In this document: piece after piece, positions 15,046 through 23,338 of the stretch
How positions within the stretch are numbered: position 1 is the first letter of the stretch
How the letters are laid out: each line of letters opens with the position of its first letter
Source of the DNA: a virus
Length of the DNA stretch: 43,490 nucleotides
Virus record (IMG/VR): IMGVR_UViG_3300013094_000106
Location: 1-43,490 of that record
Reading direction: 5' to 3' (one strand)
Program-made: the position numbers and the translations under genes
The notes under the pieces: generated by a model
Seen by the model: the letters and a program-made list of their open reading frames with translations, nothing else
Told to the model about the DNA's origin: nothing
The model's database searches: none

Positions 15046-16089
15046 TTAACTCAAGGTCGTGCTGGGCCAATCCTGTGTAGGCCGGGCTTGTAGTAGTTGT
15101 TCTGGAGCGGCCTGCCAAAAAAGTTTATTTTGTTGTTCAAAAACCGGCACCAGCGACTCACGATTGTGACGCAATCTTGGTAAATTTGCTAGTTTTTGTT
15201 CTCTAGCAAAATTTAAATCTGTCAGTATTTGTAAATTGTCTGCAACAGCTCGGGTGCAACGTTCCAGCAGGGTATCGCAGTATTGATAGTCGTGGTTGAT
15301 CACATCATCAAAAATATCAAATCCCTTGTTGGCCCAGGTCTGGGCCTGTGCATACCCACCCACCCAGATAGGAAAAGTCAACCCTTGCACAGCATAAATG
15401 GTTTTTTCTGTGTAGACCATATAGCGTTCATGTCGAACGCTTTCGGTAATCAAACTGACCGCAGTTTGCGAAATCATTGGGCCTAGCAACTGATTCCAAG
15501 TTTCAACATTTGATCCATAATTGGTCACACTGGATTCAGTAATTTTTACACTGTCGTTGGCAAAGAATTTTTTGGGTATATGATCAATGGGTGACAGTAG
15601 ATGTGTTTTAAATTTTGTTAGGTCTGGAATCACAGTGTCTGGCAACCGATCAAATTCAGACAAAATACTCAACAGGTTCATGGGGGTTCCAATTCCACTC
15701 CAGGTGTAGTCATAACTGCGTAGCCCAAACCAGTCAATCAATTTCAACAACAGATAACGATTTATTTGTTTTTTGTTTATGAGAAAATTGAAACAGCGAT
15801 CGACCGGCAAATGATCATACACATGGGCCATGGCCATGTCTTTGCAGGTATTCAATAAGAACCAAGGATACTGTTGAACCGGGCAGGAATCCAGCAAGGG
15901 TTCAACATGTGCAGTAGAAATCAATAGCCCAGGCGTTCCATTGAGGCGGATTACTTCGGCTAGATCTTCTTGATAGATAACATCAAACCAAACCAGTATA
16001 TCGTTGGCCGTAAACTTCGCATCAGGTGTCAGTAAAGTTGCTGTGCCCCAGTGTTTAAATTCTGGGAACCCCTTGCAGTAAACGGTCAT
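15046..16089 (-). CDS. Putative glycosyltransferase-like protein (TEKT motif)
   Basis: 347 aa. The C-terminal part holds VYTEKTIYAVQGLTFPIWVGG (TEKT at 227-230) followed by GFDIFDDVINHDY. This matches the pattern (T/S)EKT-x-P-x-GF-x-(T/I)F-x-YD seen in many phage and giant-virus ORFs. It resembles the nucleotide-sugar-binding end of GT10-like fucosyltransferases (SEK..A...P...G). The ORF at 22439-23338 is a diverged paralogue. The N-terminal half is not recognised. Its ATG overlaps the gp41 stop by 4 nt, so a sugar-type enzyme is locked into the replication operon. The glycosyltransferase role is inference. Confidence 0.65.
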   Translation of the reverse strand: MTVYCKGFPEFKHWGTATLLTPDAKFTANDILVWFDVIYQEDLAEVIRLNGTPGLLISTAHVEPLLDSCPVQQYPWFLLNTCKDMAMAHVYDHLPVDRCFNFLINKKQINRYLLLKLIDWFGLRSYDYTWSGIGTPMNLLSILSEFDRLPDTVIPDLTKFKTHLLSPIDHIPKKFFANDSVKITESSVTNYGSNVETWNQLLGPMISQTAVSLITESVRHERYMVYTEKTIYAVQGLTFPIWVGGYAQAQTWANKGFDIFDDVINHDYQYCDTLLERCTRAVADNLQILTDLNFAREQKLANLPRLRHNRESLVPVFEQQNKLFWQAAPEQLLQARPTQDWPSTTLS

Positions 16090-17486
16090 GTTGTTTTGAT
16101 TTTGCCCAACAACTGTTTGAGTTTGGCACTTTGCACATCGGCTGTGATGCGACCGGTATCTTCTGGTTCTTCCGCAGGTTCTGGGTTGGTAACACGACTT
16201 TGAGTTTTTAAATTCTCATAAATGTTGGTTTTCTTAAAGGCATTCACCGAAGAGGAATCCTCACCTGGATCTGTGATCCGCATGGTTTCAATGTTGTAGT
16301 CTAGATCAATCTTCATGCCCACACCTGTGGAACTACGCGACTTCATACACTGAATTTGATACTTGCCACGTTCGCGCATGGCACGACTTGTAAAGATGCC
16401 AAACACATTATCCGCTGTGTTGATCTTACTAATACCACCTGAAATATGGCTGTGGTCAAACTCAATTTCTTCCACAGCCGATCTGTTCAACTGACTTGCT
16501 GTTACAAACAACACATTGAGTTCTTTGGCCAAGTTGCGTAACTCTTCACTAACATACTTGTCTTTGACAAATAGGTCATTGGGACTGACCTTGGCCGATA
16601 CCGGCATCAACAAGTCCAAGTAGTCACACATGATAAAGTCTACTTTGATTCCGGTCTGCACTTGCACTTCTTTGATGTAACTGCGAATGTCATTGATGTT
16701 TGATTGTGCTGGCAAGGCCTTGATTCTATACTGTCCGGCCTTTTTGCTGACCAGTTTTACTTTGAGTTCGGTTTGATCAATATCCTTGCGAATATCTTTT
16801 GTGCTCATTCCGGCCAACATGGCATCGGTTCTAAGCGCACACAGTTCTTCACTCAGTTCTAAACTGATATACACGCCCGATAGTCCTGCTTGTAACCACG
16901 AAAGTGCTATGTTCATCATGACCAAACTTTTACCTGATCCAGATCCACCGGCAAAAATGTTCAGTTCGCCGCGGCTGAATCCACCATACAGGATCTTGTC
17001 CATCTGTGGCCATCCTGTGCTTACCTGTCCACCTGAATTAAAATACTTGTTGATACGAGCTTTGGGATCAGACCAATAGTCTGTGCCCATGTCTTTGGTC
17101 AAGCTAATCTGCACCGCATCTTTGATCAACTTCTCTACCGGATCATACTCGCCTTTTTCCAAGAGATCAGCACTTTTAAGAATTGCACGCTCTAGCTCTT
17201 GACGTCGAGTAAACTGTTCAAACTCGGCCATGAACCACTCAAAGTGTCCGTCGTTTAGGTCCGGAACCTGTTGCAGTTTAATGCCTGTGCTGGCACCGAT
17301 CTGTTCTACAGTAGGAAGTGTCTTGTGCTGATCGCTGTGTTCAGCAATGAATTCGGCCGCAGGTCTAAGACTGCGATCAAAGTTTTCAGGATTATAAATG
17401 TTCTGCACACGCACATAGCTCTCTGCGTCCTGCAACATCATTTCTAAGAACAAGCGTTGGACATCAAGTCCATAATCTTTTAACAA
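16086..17486 (-). CDS. 41: Replicative DNA helicase, gp41/DnaB-like
   Basis: Hexameric 5'-3' helicase that unwinds DNA at the phage fork and pairs with primase gp61. 466 aa, close to T4 gp41 (475 aa). The RecA-like core has Walker A GGSGSGKS (180-187), a Walker B-like DFIMCDYLDLL, the sensor-like FVTASQLNRSAVEE, and an arginine-rich end (SRAMRERGKYQIQCMKSRSS). The N-terminal ~130 aa form the helical collar. It overlaps the upstream SGNH hydrolase gene by 7 nt and the downstream glycosyltransferase-like gene by 4 nt. It is transcribed from the primase promoter at 19143-19171. Confidence 0.95.
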   Translation of the reverse strand: MLKDYGLDVQRLFLEMMLQDAESYVRVQNIYNPENFDRSLRPAAEFIAEHSDQHKTLPTVEQIGASTGIKLQQVPDLNDGHFEWFMAEFEQFTRRQELERAILKSADLLEKGEYDPVEKLIKDAVQISLTKDMGTDYWSDPKARINKYFNSGGQVSTGWPQMDKILYGGFSRGELNIFAGGSGSGKSLVMMNIALSWLQAGLSGVYISLELSEELCALRTDAMLAGMSTKDIRKDIDQTELKVKLVSKKAGQYRIKALPAQSNINDIRSYIKEVQVQTGIKVDFIMCDYLDLLMPVSAKVSPNDLFVKDKYVSEELRNLAKELNVLFVTASQLNRSAVEEIEFDHSHISGGISKINTADNVFGIFTSRAMRERGKYQIQCMKSRSSTGVGMKIDLDYNIETMRITDPGEDSSSVNAFKKTNIYENLKTQSRVTNPEPAEEPEDTGRITADVQSAKLKQLLGKIKTT

Positions 17487-18199
17487 AGTGCATTCCTCTT
17501 CATGGTTGGTAGCAATGATTCTTCAAAAAAACAACGATTTCCAGCCGGACCGTGATGTCCTGTCCATCCGTATTGATCAAAGTCAGCAGGTGGATTACGA
17601 TCCTGGTTGATACTACGATATGTATCCTTGAACAAGATGCACCTGGAATGATTTACAGCATAAGGCACCAAAAATTCATTGGGTCCGCCGCCCTGTTCAA
17701 AAAACGGTTGACTTAGATTTACAATCACATAGTGTGCATGAACTGAGTCAAGCCAGGCCGTTAATAAAAATACAGTTCTCAAGGCCTGCGTTTCTACCCA
17801 GGTTCGAGCAGTATGTATGATTAAGTTGGTGTCAGATCCATAAAACTGTAAAGATGTTAGCCCTTGCAGTGCCGGAATCTCAAAGTCCTCCTGTTGCCAA
17901 GTGCCGGTATCAATTTGGGTGCCATGATACTGACTGCGGTTGTCTTCTACCGTAATACGTTCCAAGGGCGGTATGCCTATGATAAACAGGTCCTGTGTCC
18001 AATTGTATTGCGCCTGTTGACCTATCAACAGTTGGCACACACTATCAAAACTGTTGACCTGTCGTGAACAATTTTGTATAACCGGTATGCCACAGTGTGC
18101 GGCTGCTAGTCCCCAAAAACTGTTTCGGGGTTCAACACAGTAGCCTGGCGTAGTAAAACTATCGCCAAAGACCCAGAGTTTATTGTAGGCGTTTGACAA
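17480..18199 (-). CDS. SGNH/GDSL-type hydrolase
   Basis: 239 aa. Block I is VFGDSFTTPG with the nucleophile Ser at residue 14. A likely block V is YGWTGHHGPAGNRCFFEE near the C-terminus, supplying the His. SGNH enzymes cleave or transfer acyl groups, often on glycans, or act as esterases. The substrate here is unknown. There is no signal peptide, so it is likely cytoplasmic. It lies between primase and helicase, overlapping both (20 and 7 nt), an unusual place for an esterase. It is a distant counterpart of the SGNH protein at 33360-34313. Confidence 0.78.
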   Translation of the reverse strand: MSNAYNKLWVFGDSFTTPGYCVEPRNSFWGLAAAHCGIPVIQNCSRQVNSFDSVCQLLIGQQAQYNWTQDLFIIGIPPLERITVEDNRSQYHGTQIDTGTWQQEDFEIPALQGLTSLQFYGSDTNLIIHTARTWVETQALRTVFLLTAWLDSVHAHYVIVNLSQPFFEQGGGPNEFLVPYAVNHSRCILFKDTYRSINQDRNPPADFDQYGWTGHHGPAGNRCFFEESLLPTMKRNALC

Positions 18200-19136
18200 G
18201 TTGTTTCTTCCTTAGTTCTATTTTGATTCTGCTAGTTTCTCGGGCCTGCATTATGGTCAACAAAGTGGCCAGTCGTCCCCACCGAATCACAGCGTCGTTT
18301 ACATCCTTGACTCCATCTGGCCAATCGGGCATGCTAACAGCCCAGCCTAGTTCCACTGCACGATCAACTAGACGCATGCCGGCTTCGTCTTGGTCTGGTA
18401 CCACTGTGACATCACGTCCAAGACTGCGTATAAGTCGCACCTGTGCATCATTGACATCGGCATGTAGCACTGCAAGACCGTTGACGCTGAGTGCATCAAA
18501 TACTCCTTCCATGACCAAGACTGTTTGCCAAGTGGATTTTTGTAGATCCGTGCCAAACACATAGCCTGACTGTATGTCTTGAATATACTTGGGCGTGCGA
18601 GTGTCTAGGAATCTTGTGGTGTGACCCACCACTTGCCCATCGTGTGTAAAGGGAATTACTATGCCGGGTCTTGGCATGGTTTTATACAAGAATGGATAGT
18701 CTAGTTTTATGCCACGGTCCAACAGATACTGTTCGGCCGTGGGTGGCAACATCTGTGTGTCGGCTGGCAACAGTCGATCTTCAAACTCAATGCCTTGCAG
18801 GCGTTCTGCCACCTGTTGACGTTCCTGTAGTAGGCCTTCCATGTTTTTGTGTTTGAGACTTTCAAGATTGATGCGTTCAATTTCCTCGGCAGGCACCTGC
18901 ATCCAACTCAACAACTTGCGGGCCTTGAACGACAGAGTGCGTCCCAGCACAAAACTGGCCGTAAAGCCGCAGTTGAAACAATGATAGCTCCAGCCTTGAT
19001 CCGAGGCTTTCATTCCGCCACGCTGACGACGGTCAGCACTTTCACTGTTATGCACACAGCAAGGTGCATTGAATGAAATCCATCCAGAACTTGTTTGTTT
19101 TCGTTTGGCCGGAAGAAAAGCAGTCACATCAATCAT
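18180..19136 (-). CDS. 61: DNA primase, gp61-like
   Basis: Makes RNA primers for lagging-strand synthesis. 318 aa (T4 gp61 is 342 aa). An N-terminal zinc-binding domain is visible as APCCVHN and SYHCFNCGF. The TOPRIM core includes VLVMEGVFDALS (catalytic Glu) and TVVPDQDEAGMRLV (DxD-type metal site). The C-terminus is basic (SRIKIELRKKQLVKRLQ). A sigma-70 promoter lies immediately upstream with the ATG 6 nt after the -10, so the message should be leaderless and early. Primase, an SGNH hydrolase, helicase and a glycosyltransferase-like gene form one overlapping operon. Confidence 0.94.
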   Translation of the reverse strand: MIDVTAFLPAKRKQTSSGWISFNAPCCVHNSESADRRQRGGMKASDQGWSYHCFNCGFTASFVLGRTLSFKARKLLSWMQVPAEEIERINLESLKHKNMEGLLQERQQVAERLQGIEFEDRLLPADTQMLPPTAEQYLLDRGIKLDYPFLYKTMPRPGIVIPFTHDGQVVGHTTRFLDTRTPKYIQDIQSGYVFGTDLQKSTWQTVLVMEGVFDALSVNGLAVLHADVNDAQVRLIRSLGRDVTVVPDQDEAGMRLVDRAVELGWAVSMPDWPDGVKDVNDAVIRWGRLATLLTIMQARETSRIKIELRKKQLVKRLQ

Positions 19137-19142
19137 GCTACA

Positions 19143-19171
19143 AGTATAGCATGATTTTTGGCAAACTTCAA
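19143..19171 (-). promoter_or_regulatory. Sigma-70 promoter of primase operon, leaderless type
   Basis: Minus strand: TTGAAG (19171-19166), a 17-nt spacer ending in TGC (extended -10), TATACT (19148-19143), then TGTAGC and the ATG at 19136. The 6-nt distance equals that at three other early promoters in the window. Confidence 0.85.
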
Positions 19172-19183
19172 TTGATTTTGGTT

Positions 19184-20338
19184 TTATCTATACAGCAAAT
19201 CAACCACAAAGCCGGTGCCAATCACAACTGCGGCTCCAGTTTGATTTGGGTTGTTGGGGTATAGGCCTGTGCCCATGCCGGCGTTGGGCAGATACCAATA
19301 GCCAGAACCACCATTGGTCACTTCAATTCCGGTGACCACTCCGCCTGAAATAGTAGCCACTGCGGTAGCGCCGGCACCGTCACCTATGATGCTTACCTTG
19401 GGTGGTGCCAGATAACCACTGCCGCCATTGAGCACGCTGATACTGGTCACTACACCGTTTTCGGTAATGGCTGATGCCAGGGCCGGCGACGACGGCTGAT
19501 CTGGCACAGCAAAAATACTGTTGTTGAAACACATGCGAATCAACGGATACCAACCAAGTATGGTATGATGTATGGTGCCGGTATAGTTGTAATAGGTCTG
19601 GGATTCACTCACGTTGTAAAACATGCTTTGATAGTCCTCAGCGGCCTGTGCTTTGATAGTTCCGGTATAGCCATCTAGGGTCATTTGAACTGTGGTAACC
19701 GGATTAATTGGCTCAATGAAACTGCTGAAATATTCTGTGTTTAAGAAACTGTTCCAGTAGTTACCACCATTGGGATTGCCTTGCCAGTAAGGATTGGCTG
19801 GATAGTCTCCCCAGGCAATTCCGTCAACACCGCCTTGTGAGCTAAGTCGTGTTGTGGGTATAGTTAAAGGTCTGGATGGTATATACTGCGGCAGGACTGA
19901 ATCAACAATGTTGACCGGAGCTCTAGCGCCAGCTTGTGCATCTACAAATACTGCATCACTGTAACCACCACCTGGCTGTGTGCGCTGTATGCTGTAACTG
20001 GCTGGTTGTGCCAACACTTCCAACAGTTCGCTACCGCTGAACTGCACTTTAGCACGTCCAGTGGGCCCGTCCAGGATCACCATGGGTTTTTCCAACAACA
20101 ATTCAGAACCGGCTGTGTTGATTGCACGGAACATGAAGCTACTGCCAGAGATGTCAACGGGTTTTTCTTGCTGATTGATAAACTGAAACAGCAAGACATT
20201 GTCAACACCTTTGTTTATGGTTAGGACTTTTGCATACACGGGATTATACCTGTAAAGAAATGTTTCGCCCACACCGGTAGTATCCATGCACAGGACTTGA
20301 GTAAGTTGCTGATAGATATAGACTTGGGTGGAATACAT
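19184..20338 (-). CDS. Putative tail/baseplate protein with GGSGY repeats
   Basis: 384 aa. The N-terminal ~110 aa (VLTINKGVDNVLLFQFINQQ, then KPVDISGSSFMFRAI, then YSIQR) look like the Ig-like BppU_N or tail-attachment module of baseplate proteins. The C-terminal part has two copies of a beta-repeat: SISVLNGGSGYLAPPKVSIIG and GIEVTNGGSGYWYLP, the GGSGY pattern common in marine phage tail proteins. Probably structural; receptor contact is possible. A late TAAATA motif ends 6 nt before the first ATG, so a leaderless start is predicted; an internal ATG at 20287 has no SD either. It is divergent from the plus-strand 125-aa ORF. Confidence 0.78.
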   Translation of the reverse strand: MYSTQVYIYQQLTQVLCMDTTGVGETFLYRYNPVYAKVLTINKGVDNVLLFQFINQQEKPVDISGSSFMFRAINTAGSELLLEKPMVILDGPTGRAKVQFSGSELLEVLAQPASYSIQRTQPGGGYSDAVFVDAQAGARAPVNIVDSVLPQYIPSRPLTIPTTRLSSQGGVDGIAWGDYPANPYWQGNPNGGNYWNSFLNTEYFSSFIEPINPVTTVQMTLDGYTGTIKAQAAEDYQSMFYNVSESQTYYNYTGTIHHTILGWYPLIRMCFNNSIFAVPDQPSSPALASAITENGVVTSISVLNGGSGYLAPPKVSIIGDGAGATAVATISGGVVTGIEVTNGGSGYWYLPNAGMGTGLYPNNPNQTGAAVVIGTGFVVDLLYR

Positions 20339-20344
20339 ACAGAG

Positions 20345-20389
20345 TATTTAGCGCCTTTAGATTCCATCATGAAAACGGTCTGGTAAATA
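20345..20389. promoter_or_regulatory. Divergent pair of late-type motifs
   Basis: The minus strand has GCTAAATACT (TAAATA 20350-20345), 6 nt before the tail protein ATG (20338). The plus strand has GGTAAATATC (TAAATA 20384-20389), 9 nt before the ATG at 20399. Both genes would have almost no leader. The arrangement repeats the divergent logic of the 4421-4438 palindrome with two separate elements. Confidence 0.6.
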
Positions 20390-20398
20390 TCCGTAGAT

Positions 20399-20776
20399 AT
20401 GACTAACGATTTTTTTGAAAAATTAGCGGAAAAATACCCATTTATAACCTTGTGTGTGTATGCTTCTACCGAGTATGTGGGCATCATACAAAATCAAGAT
20501 GATGCCATTACCACCATCTACGACTTCGGTGCTATACAAGATCTAGAGGTCAAGCGGCAGTTCCTAGAACTGGCCAACATCTGGTGGTGGGAAAGCAATC
20601 GTAGTGTGCCCATCAACATATTTCTCAAAGGTGATTGGGAACCATTTAGACCCTATCTACGCACCTTTACCAACAAGGACTTGGAAATACTCCACGGTCC
20701 CATCTGCAGTCTCAGCGAAATAAGCCGCAAAAAATCCAAACGTAAATCGATTACTCTGGTGCGACGGGTTGATTGA
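20399..20776 (+). CDS. Conserved phage hypothetical protein, 125 aa, plus strand
   Basis: The second real plus-strand gene. The sequence has the look of a conserved family: YGIIQNQDDAITTIYDFG-type core (here STEYVGIIQNQDDAITTIYDFG), ANIWWWESNRSVPINIFL and FRPYLRTF. I recall close relatives in marine T4-like phages, always without known function. It is soluble, mixed alpha/beta, with a basic C-terminus (KKSKRKSITLVRRVD). A TAAATA motif lies 9 nt before the ATG. Its 3' end overlaps the convergent DnaE-like gene by 26 nt, so the two messages would be complementary over that stretch. Confidence 0.82.
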   Translation: MTNDFFEKLAEKYPFITLCVYASTEYVGIIQNQDDAITTIYDFGAIQDLEVKRQFLELANIWWWESNRSVPINIFLKGDWEPFRPYLRTFTNKDLEILHGPICSLSEISRKKSKRKSITLVRRVD

Positions 20777-21329
20777 GTAGATTCATGTGCAGGGCCACCA
20801 GGGCCGCATAGCCTACAGCATGCGCATGTTTGAATACAAATCCTTTAGAATCATCACCATCCCATACTGACTCAAACACTTCTGACCATGGACGGTTTTG
20901 TAGGTGTGCCTTGCCCGGACGTATGATTGATATAAATGCAGCCATTCTTGGTATGCTGTCTGGCCGCATTGATCTAAGTAGTTCCACATAATTGCCTACA
21001 TGCACCAATTGACCGGCCCAGGCAGAATCAGTCCATAAGCATTCCCAAGGCGGCTCTTGTGCCAGCATTTGTTCATAGTGTTCGGGATTTTTTACCAATT
21101 GATACACCGACATGTTCAACAGGTCAATTTTGAAGTAGCCCAGATCCTCAGCTTCCTCATAGTCTATGGCCGCACAGGCATTGACCGGATCCCAAGGTAT
21201 ATCAGTCACATACACACCCGAGTTGTGTCGACGAACTTGTCCTTGAGTGGTTTGTCTGGCTGGGGTTGCCTGTATCAAGGCCAGCAGTTGATCTCTATTG
21301 GCCAAGTCAATGTCAATATCTGCGCTCAT
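20751..21329 (-). CDS. Miniature DnaE-like (C-family DNA polymerase) protein, about 192 aa
   Basis: The start is the ATG at 21329, overlapping the previous stop (TAATG). In order it shows short counterparts of DnaE catalytic-core signatures: SADIDIDL (cf. PDFDIDF, two catalytic Asp), RRHNSGVYVTD (cf. the KH-AAGVVI segment), LGYFKIDLLNM (cf. LLKFDFLGL, third catalytic Asp), RSMRPDSI-x-IIRPG (cf. LRKLKPDSF-x-LYRPG), and FVFKHAHAVGYAAL (cf. FNKSHAAAYAL). Full DnaE is ~1,100 aa; the PHP, beta-binding and OB parts are absent. Whether it polymerises anything is unknown. It is the last gene of the operon containing the gp62-like and zinc-finger genes. Confidence 0.7.
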   Translation of the reverse strand: MSADIDIDLANRDQLLALIQATPARQTTQGQVRRHNSGVYVTDIPWDPVNACAAIDYEEAEDLGYFKIDLLNMSVYQLVKNPEHYEQMLAQEPPWECLWTDSAWAGQLVHVGNYVELLRSMRPDSIPRMAAFISIIRPGKAHLQNRPWSEVFESVWDGDDSKGFVFKHAHAVGYAALVALHMNLLNQPVAPE

Positions 21330-22003
21330 TACCACCCTGCCTTTTCTAAAATTTCTTTCACATACTCTTGATCAGCCATGTAGTCGCTGAATTTTTTCAT
21401 CCATATTTCAGAGTCAATGTAGGGCCATGCCATGGCAATCTGCGTGGCATCCAGTTCAGCTAGAAAGCGTTGGCCGCTTTCACAGTTATACAAGATCCAA
21501 GGACTGATCCTGCCTGTGGTCACTGCATAGACCATGGCATTGGTATTGCCATAACGCAGGCAATCTTCGGCTGGATTGCCAGTTTGCTCAGACCAGTCTA
21601 TGCCAAACTCCATGGCTCGAGCCAAGGCATCGTTGACATTTTCTACCCTCAAGTAGTCAATCAAGTATTCGGTGTAGACTGTATCCTTGGCCCAGTGATC
21701 CAGCTTCTTGTTTTGTTTCAACACCCACTCAACAAAACGTGCTGGATTGATAGCCCGGATGTCTACACAGTAACGACCAAACTTTACAAAGGCCTTGTAG
21801 TAGGGACTGTCGGCAAAGTCGTCAAAGGTTTTTAGTTTGGCCGATCCTTGTGTGAGTTCATAGAACTTGATGTATGCATTGAACCCTAGTCGCACGCCTG
21901 CCTCATCTTTTTCCATGCGGCGCCGTCTTGGTTCACAGCTATGCACTGCAAGACTGGCTTCTCTTATGAAATCTTTACGACAATACTGACAGGTATACTT
22001 CAT
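21329..22003 (-). CDS. Hypothetical protein with N-terminal zinc finger, 224 aa
   Basis: Residues 1-23 form a C2HC-type finger (YTCQYCRKDFIREASLAVHSC: Cys 5, Cys 8, His 21, Cys 23), followed by a basic run EPRRRR. The remaining ~190 aa are helical (GFNAYIKFYELTQGSAKLKTFDDFADSPYYKAFVKFG and so on) and unassigned. It starts 4 nt inside the end of the gp62-like gene and overlaps the DnaE-like start. A DNA- or RNA-binding role in replication or transcription fits its neighbours. I have the impression that similar ORFs exist in marine T4-like phages. Confidence 0.78.
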   Translation of the reverse strand: MKYTCQYCRKDFIREASLAVHSCEPRRRRMEKDEAGVRLGFNAYIKFYELTQGSAKLKTFDDFADSPYYKAFVKFGRYCVDIRAINPARFVEWVLKQNKKLDHWAKDTVYTEYLIDYLRVENVNDALARAMEFGIDWSEQTGNPAEDCLRYGNTNAMVYAVTTGRISPWILYNCESGQRFLAELDATQIAMAWPYIDSEIWMKKFSDYMADQEYVKEILEKAGW

Positions 22004-22446
22004 TTTTTAGACTCTTGTCCTGAGGCCTTTAGGTAGTCGTCAATTTCTTTTTTGGTAGTTATCTGTGCTAGAAAATCCAGCTCATCATCCTTGAGATGCG
22101 GATATATTTCGGCCAACTGTTTGCGTATGCTACCGACACCGGCTTCTTTTTTCTTGGGAGCAATCCATTGATGACGCTGTGTGCCCAGGTCAGGACTCAC
22201 TGTGGTTGCAACCAGCCATTGCAGTTTGGGATGGCGATTCACGTCAAAAAATCTCTTGTTCAATCGTTCGTTGCAACTGATCAGATAGAATTCTTGTAGA
22301 TCTCTTGAACCCTGCACACTGGAGCCCCAGCGTATCATGAGATAGTTTGAAAACTTTTTCCGTTCTTCCACAGTGAGCTCATCGTAGAACTGTCGATTCT
22401 TACGATCAAACTGTGTCATTTCATTGGCAATGCTGAGTTTATCCAT
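22000..22446 (-). CDS. 62: Probable clamp-loader small subunit, gp62-like
   Basis: 148 aa. The middle segment RHPKLQWLVATTVSPDLGTQRHQWIAPKKK, preceded by a helical YLISCNERLNKRFF and followed by LAEIYPHLKDDELDFLAQIT, resembles the layout of T4 gp62 (HFNYLMAAVPRGKRYGKW then a helical tail). This is a remembered pattern, not an alignment. Gp62 works with gp44 ATPase to load the sliding clamp gp45; neither is in the window. The gene overlaps the upstream glycosyltransferase-like gene by 8 nt. Alternative: an unrelated conserved replication accessory protein. Confidence 0.5.
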   Translation of the reverse strand: MDKLSIANEMTQFDRKNRQFYDELTVEERKKFSNYLMIRWGSSVQGSRDLQEFYLISCNERLNKRFFDVNRHPKLQWLVATTVSPDLGTQRHQWIAPKKKEAGVGSIRKQLAEIYPHLKDDELDFLAQITTKKEIDDYLKASGQESKK

Positions 22447-23338
22447 GTGGTCTTGCCATCAACTGTTGAAGATGTTTATAGTTATATTGTAATATCTCGT
22501 TGGCCAGATTGCGATCATATCCATGCTCGATTACCTGGTCAATTACCAATTTGATTTGATTCCATCGTTCTGGAAATTCGTAACGATCGTAATCTTCTGA
22601 CCAAAGCTGATCGAATGTTCTGAATCCCAACTGTTTTAGATTGTCTAAAAAGTTCACGGGCCCGTTTATCAACATTGGTCGGCAACCAACCATGGGCCTT
22701 ATTGTTTTTTCTGTTGGGAAAAAACTTTGTCCATATAAAAAAGTCTCAGATACTAGTTCGATTTCAAATTGATTGTAAAATTGCAATAAACTGCGATTGG
22801 TATCGGGTTCGCTGGAGTTATACTGATTGTGAACCAGTTGATTGTCAATAGAGCCGATTGCGTATACTTCAGGATCCCACCAAGGACTGGGTCGATGTTG
22901 GCTGCCCATAACACTCATTAAAAAGTTTTGTTTATACTCAGACACGACATCTCGGGCTATGGTATTTCTGTCTCTGGTGTATTTTCCTACAAACAATCCA
23001 AATAGTTTTTCAGTTGGAACCAGCGGACGTGGTGGGCAAAAATATTTGCTAACAAATTTGTTCAAAAAGAAATGTGACATTTTTTTCTGAGCAACAAATT
23101 CATAATTTGTTTTTTCAATTTGATTGGGCGTGTTGATTTTTACAGTATCCGGAGATCTTCCAGTGTCGGCTACCCACCGATCTATCACTTGTAAAACTCC
23201 AAGCGATTTTAAACTGAATCCTTCGTTTTCAGTATCAATCACCACAGGTTCTGTAGTAGGCAGTGAATATAACTTGTTGATTACTTCTACAGAATTCTTC
23301 CATCCTTCTGCTAGAAGAAAAATCTTGACTTCGGTCAT
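22439..23338 (-). CDS. Putative glycosyltransferase-like protein (TEKT motif), second copy
   Basis: 299 aa. Signature region: LVSETFLYGQSFFPTEKTIRPMVGCRPMLI (TEKT at 209-212), then LKQLGFRTFDQLWSEDYDRYE. This is the TEKT/GF-TF/DYD pattern shared with the ORF at 15046-16089 but much better preserved. The pattern is common in marine phage ORFs and resembles the sugar-nucleotide end of GT10-like enzymes. The N-terminal half is unassigned. Its ATG overlaps the previous stop (ATGA) and it precedes the gp62-like gene, so again a sugar-type enzyme sits inside a replication operon. Enzymatic role inferred, not proven. Confidence 0.68.
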   Translation of the reverse strand: MTEVKIFLLAEGWKNSVEVINKLYSLPTTEPVVIDTENEGFSLKSLGVLQVIDRWVADTGRSPDTVKINTPNQIEKTNYEFVAQKKMSHFFLNKFVSKYFCPPRPLVPTEKLFGLFVGKYTRDRNTIARDVVSEYKQNFLMSVMGSQHRPSPWWDPEVYAIGSIDNQLVHNQYNSSEPDTNRSLLQFYNQFEIELVSETFLYGQSFFPTEKTIRPMVGCRPMLINGPVNFLDNLKQLGFRTFDQLWSEDYDRYEFPERWNQIKLVIDQVIEHGYDRNLANEILQYNYKHLQQLMARPHG

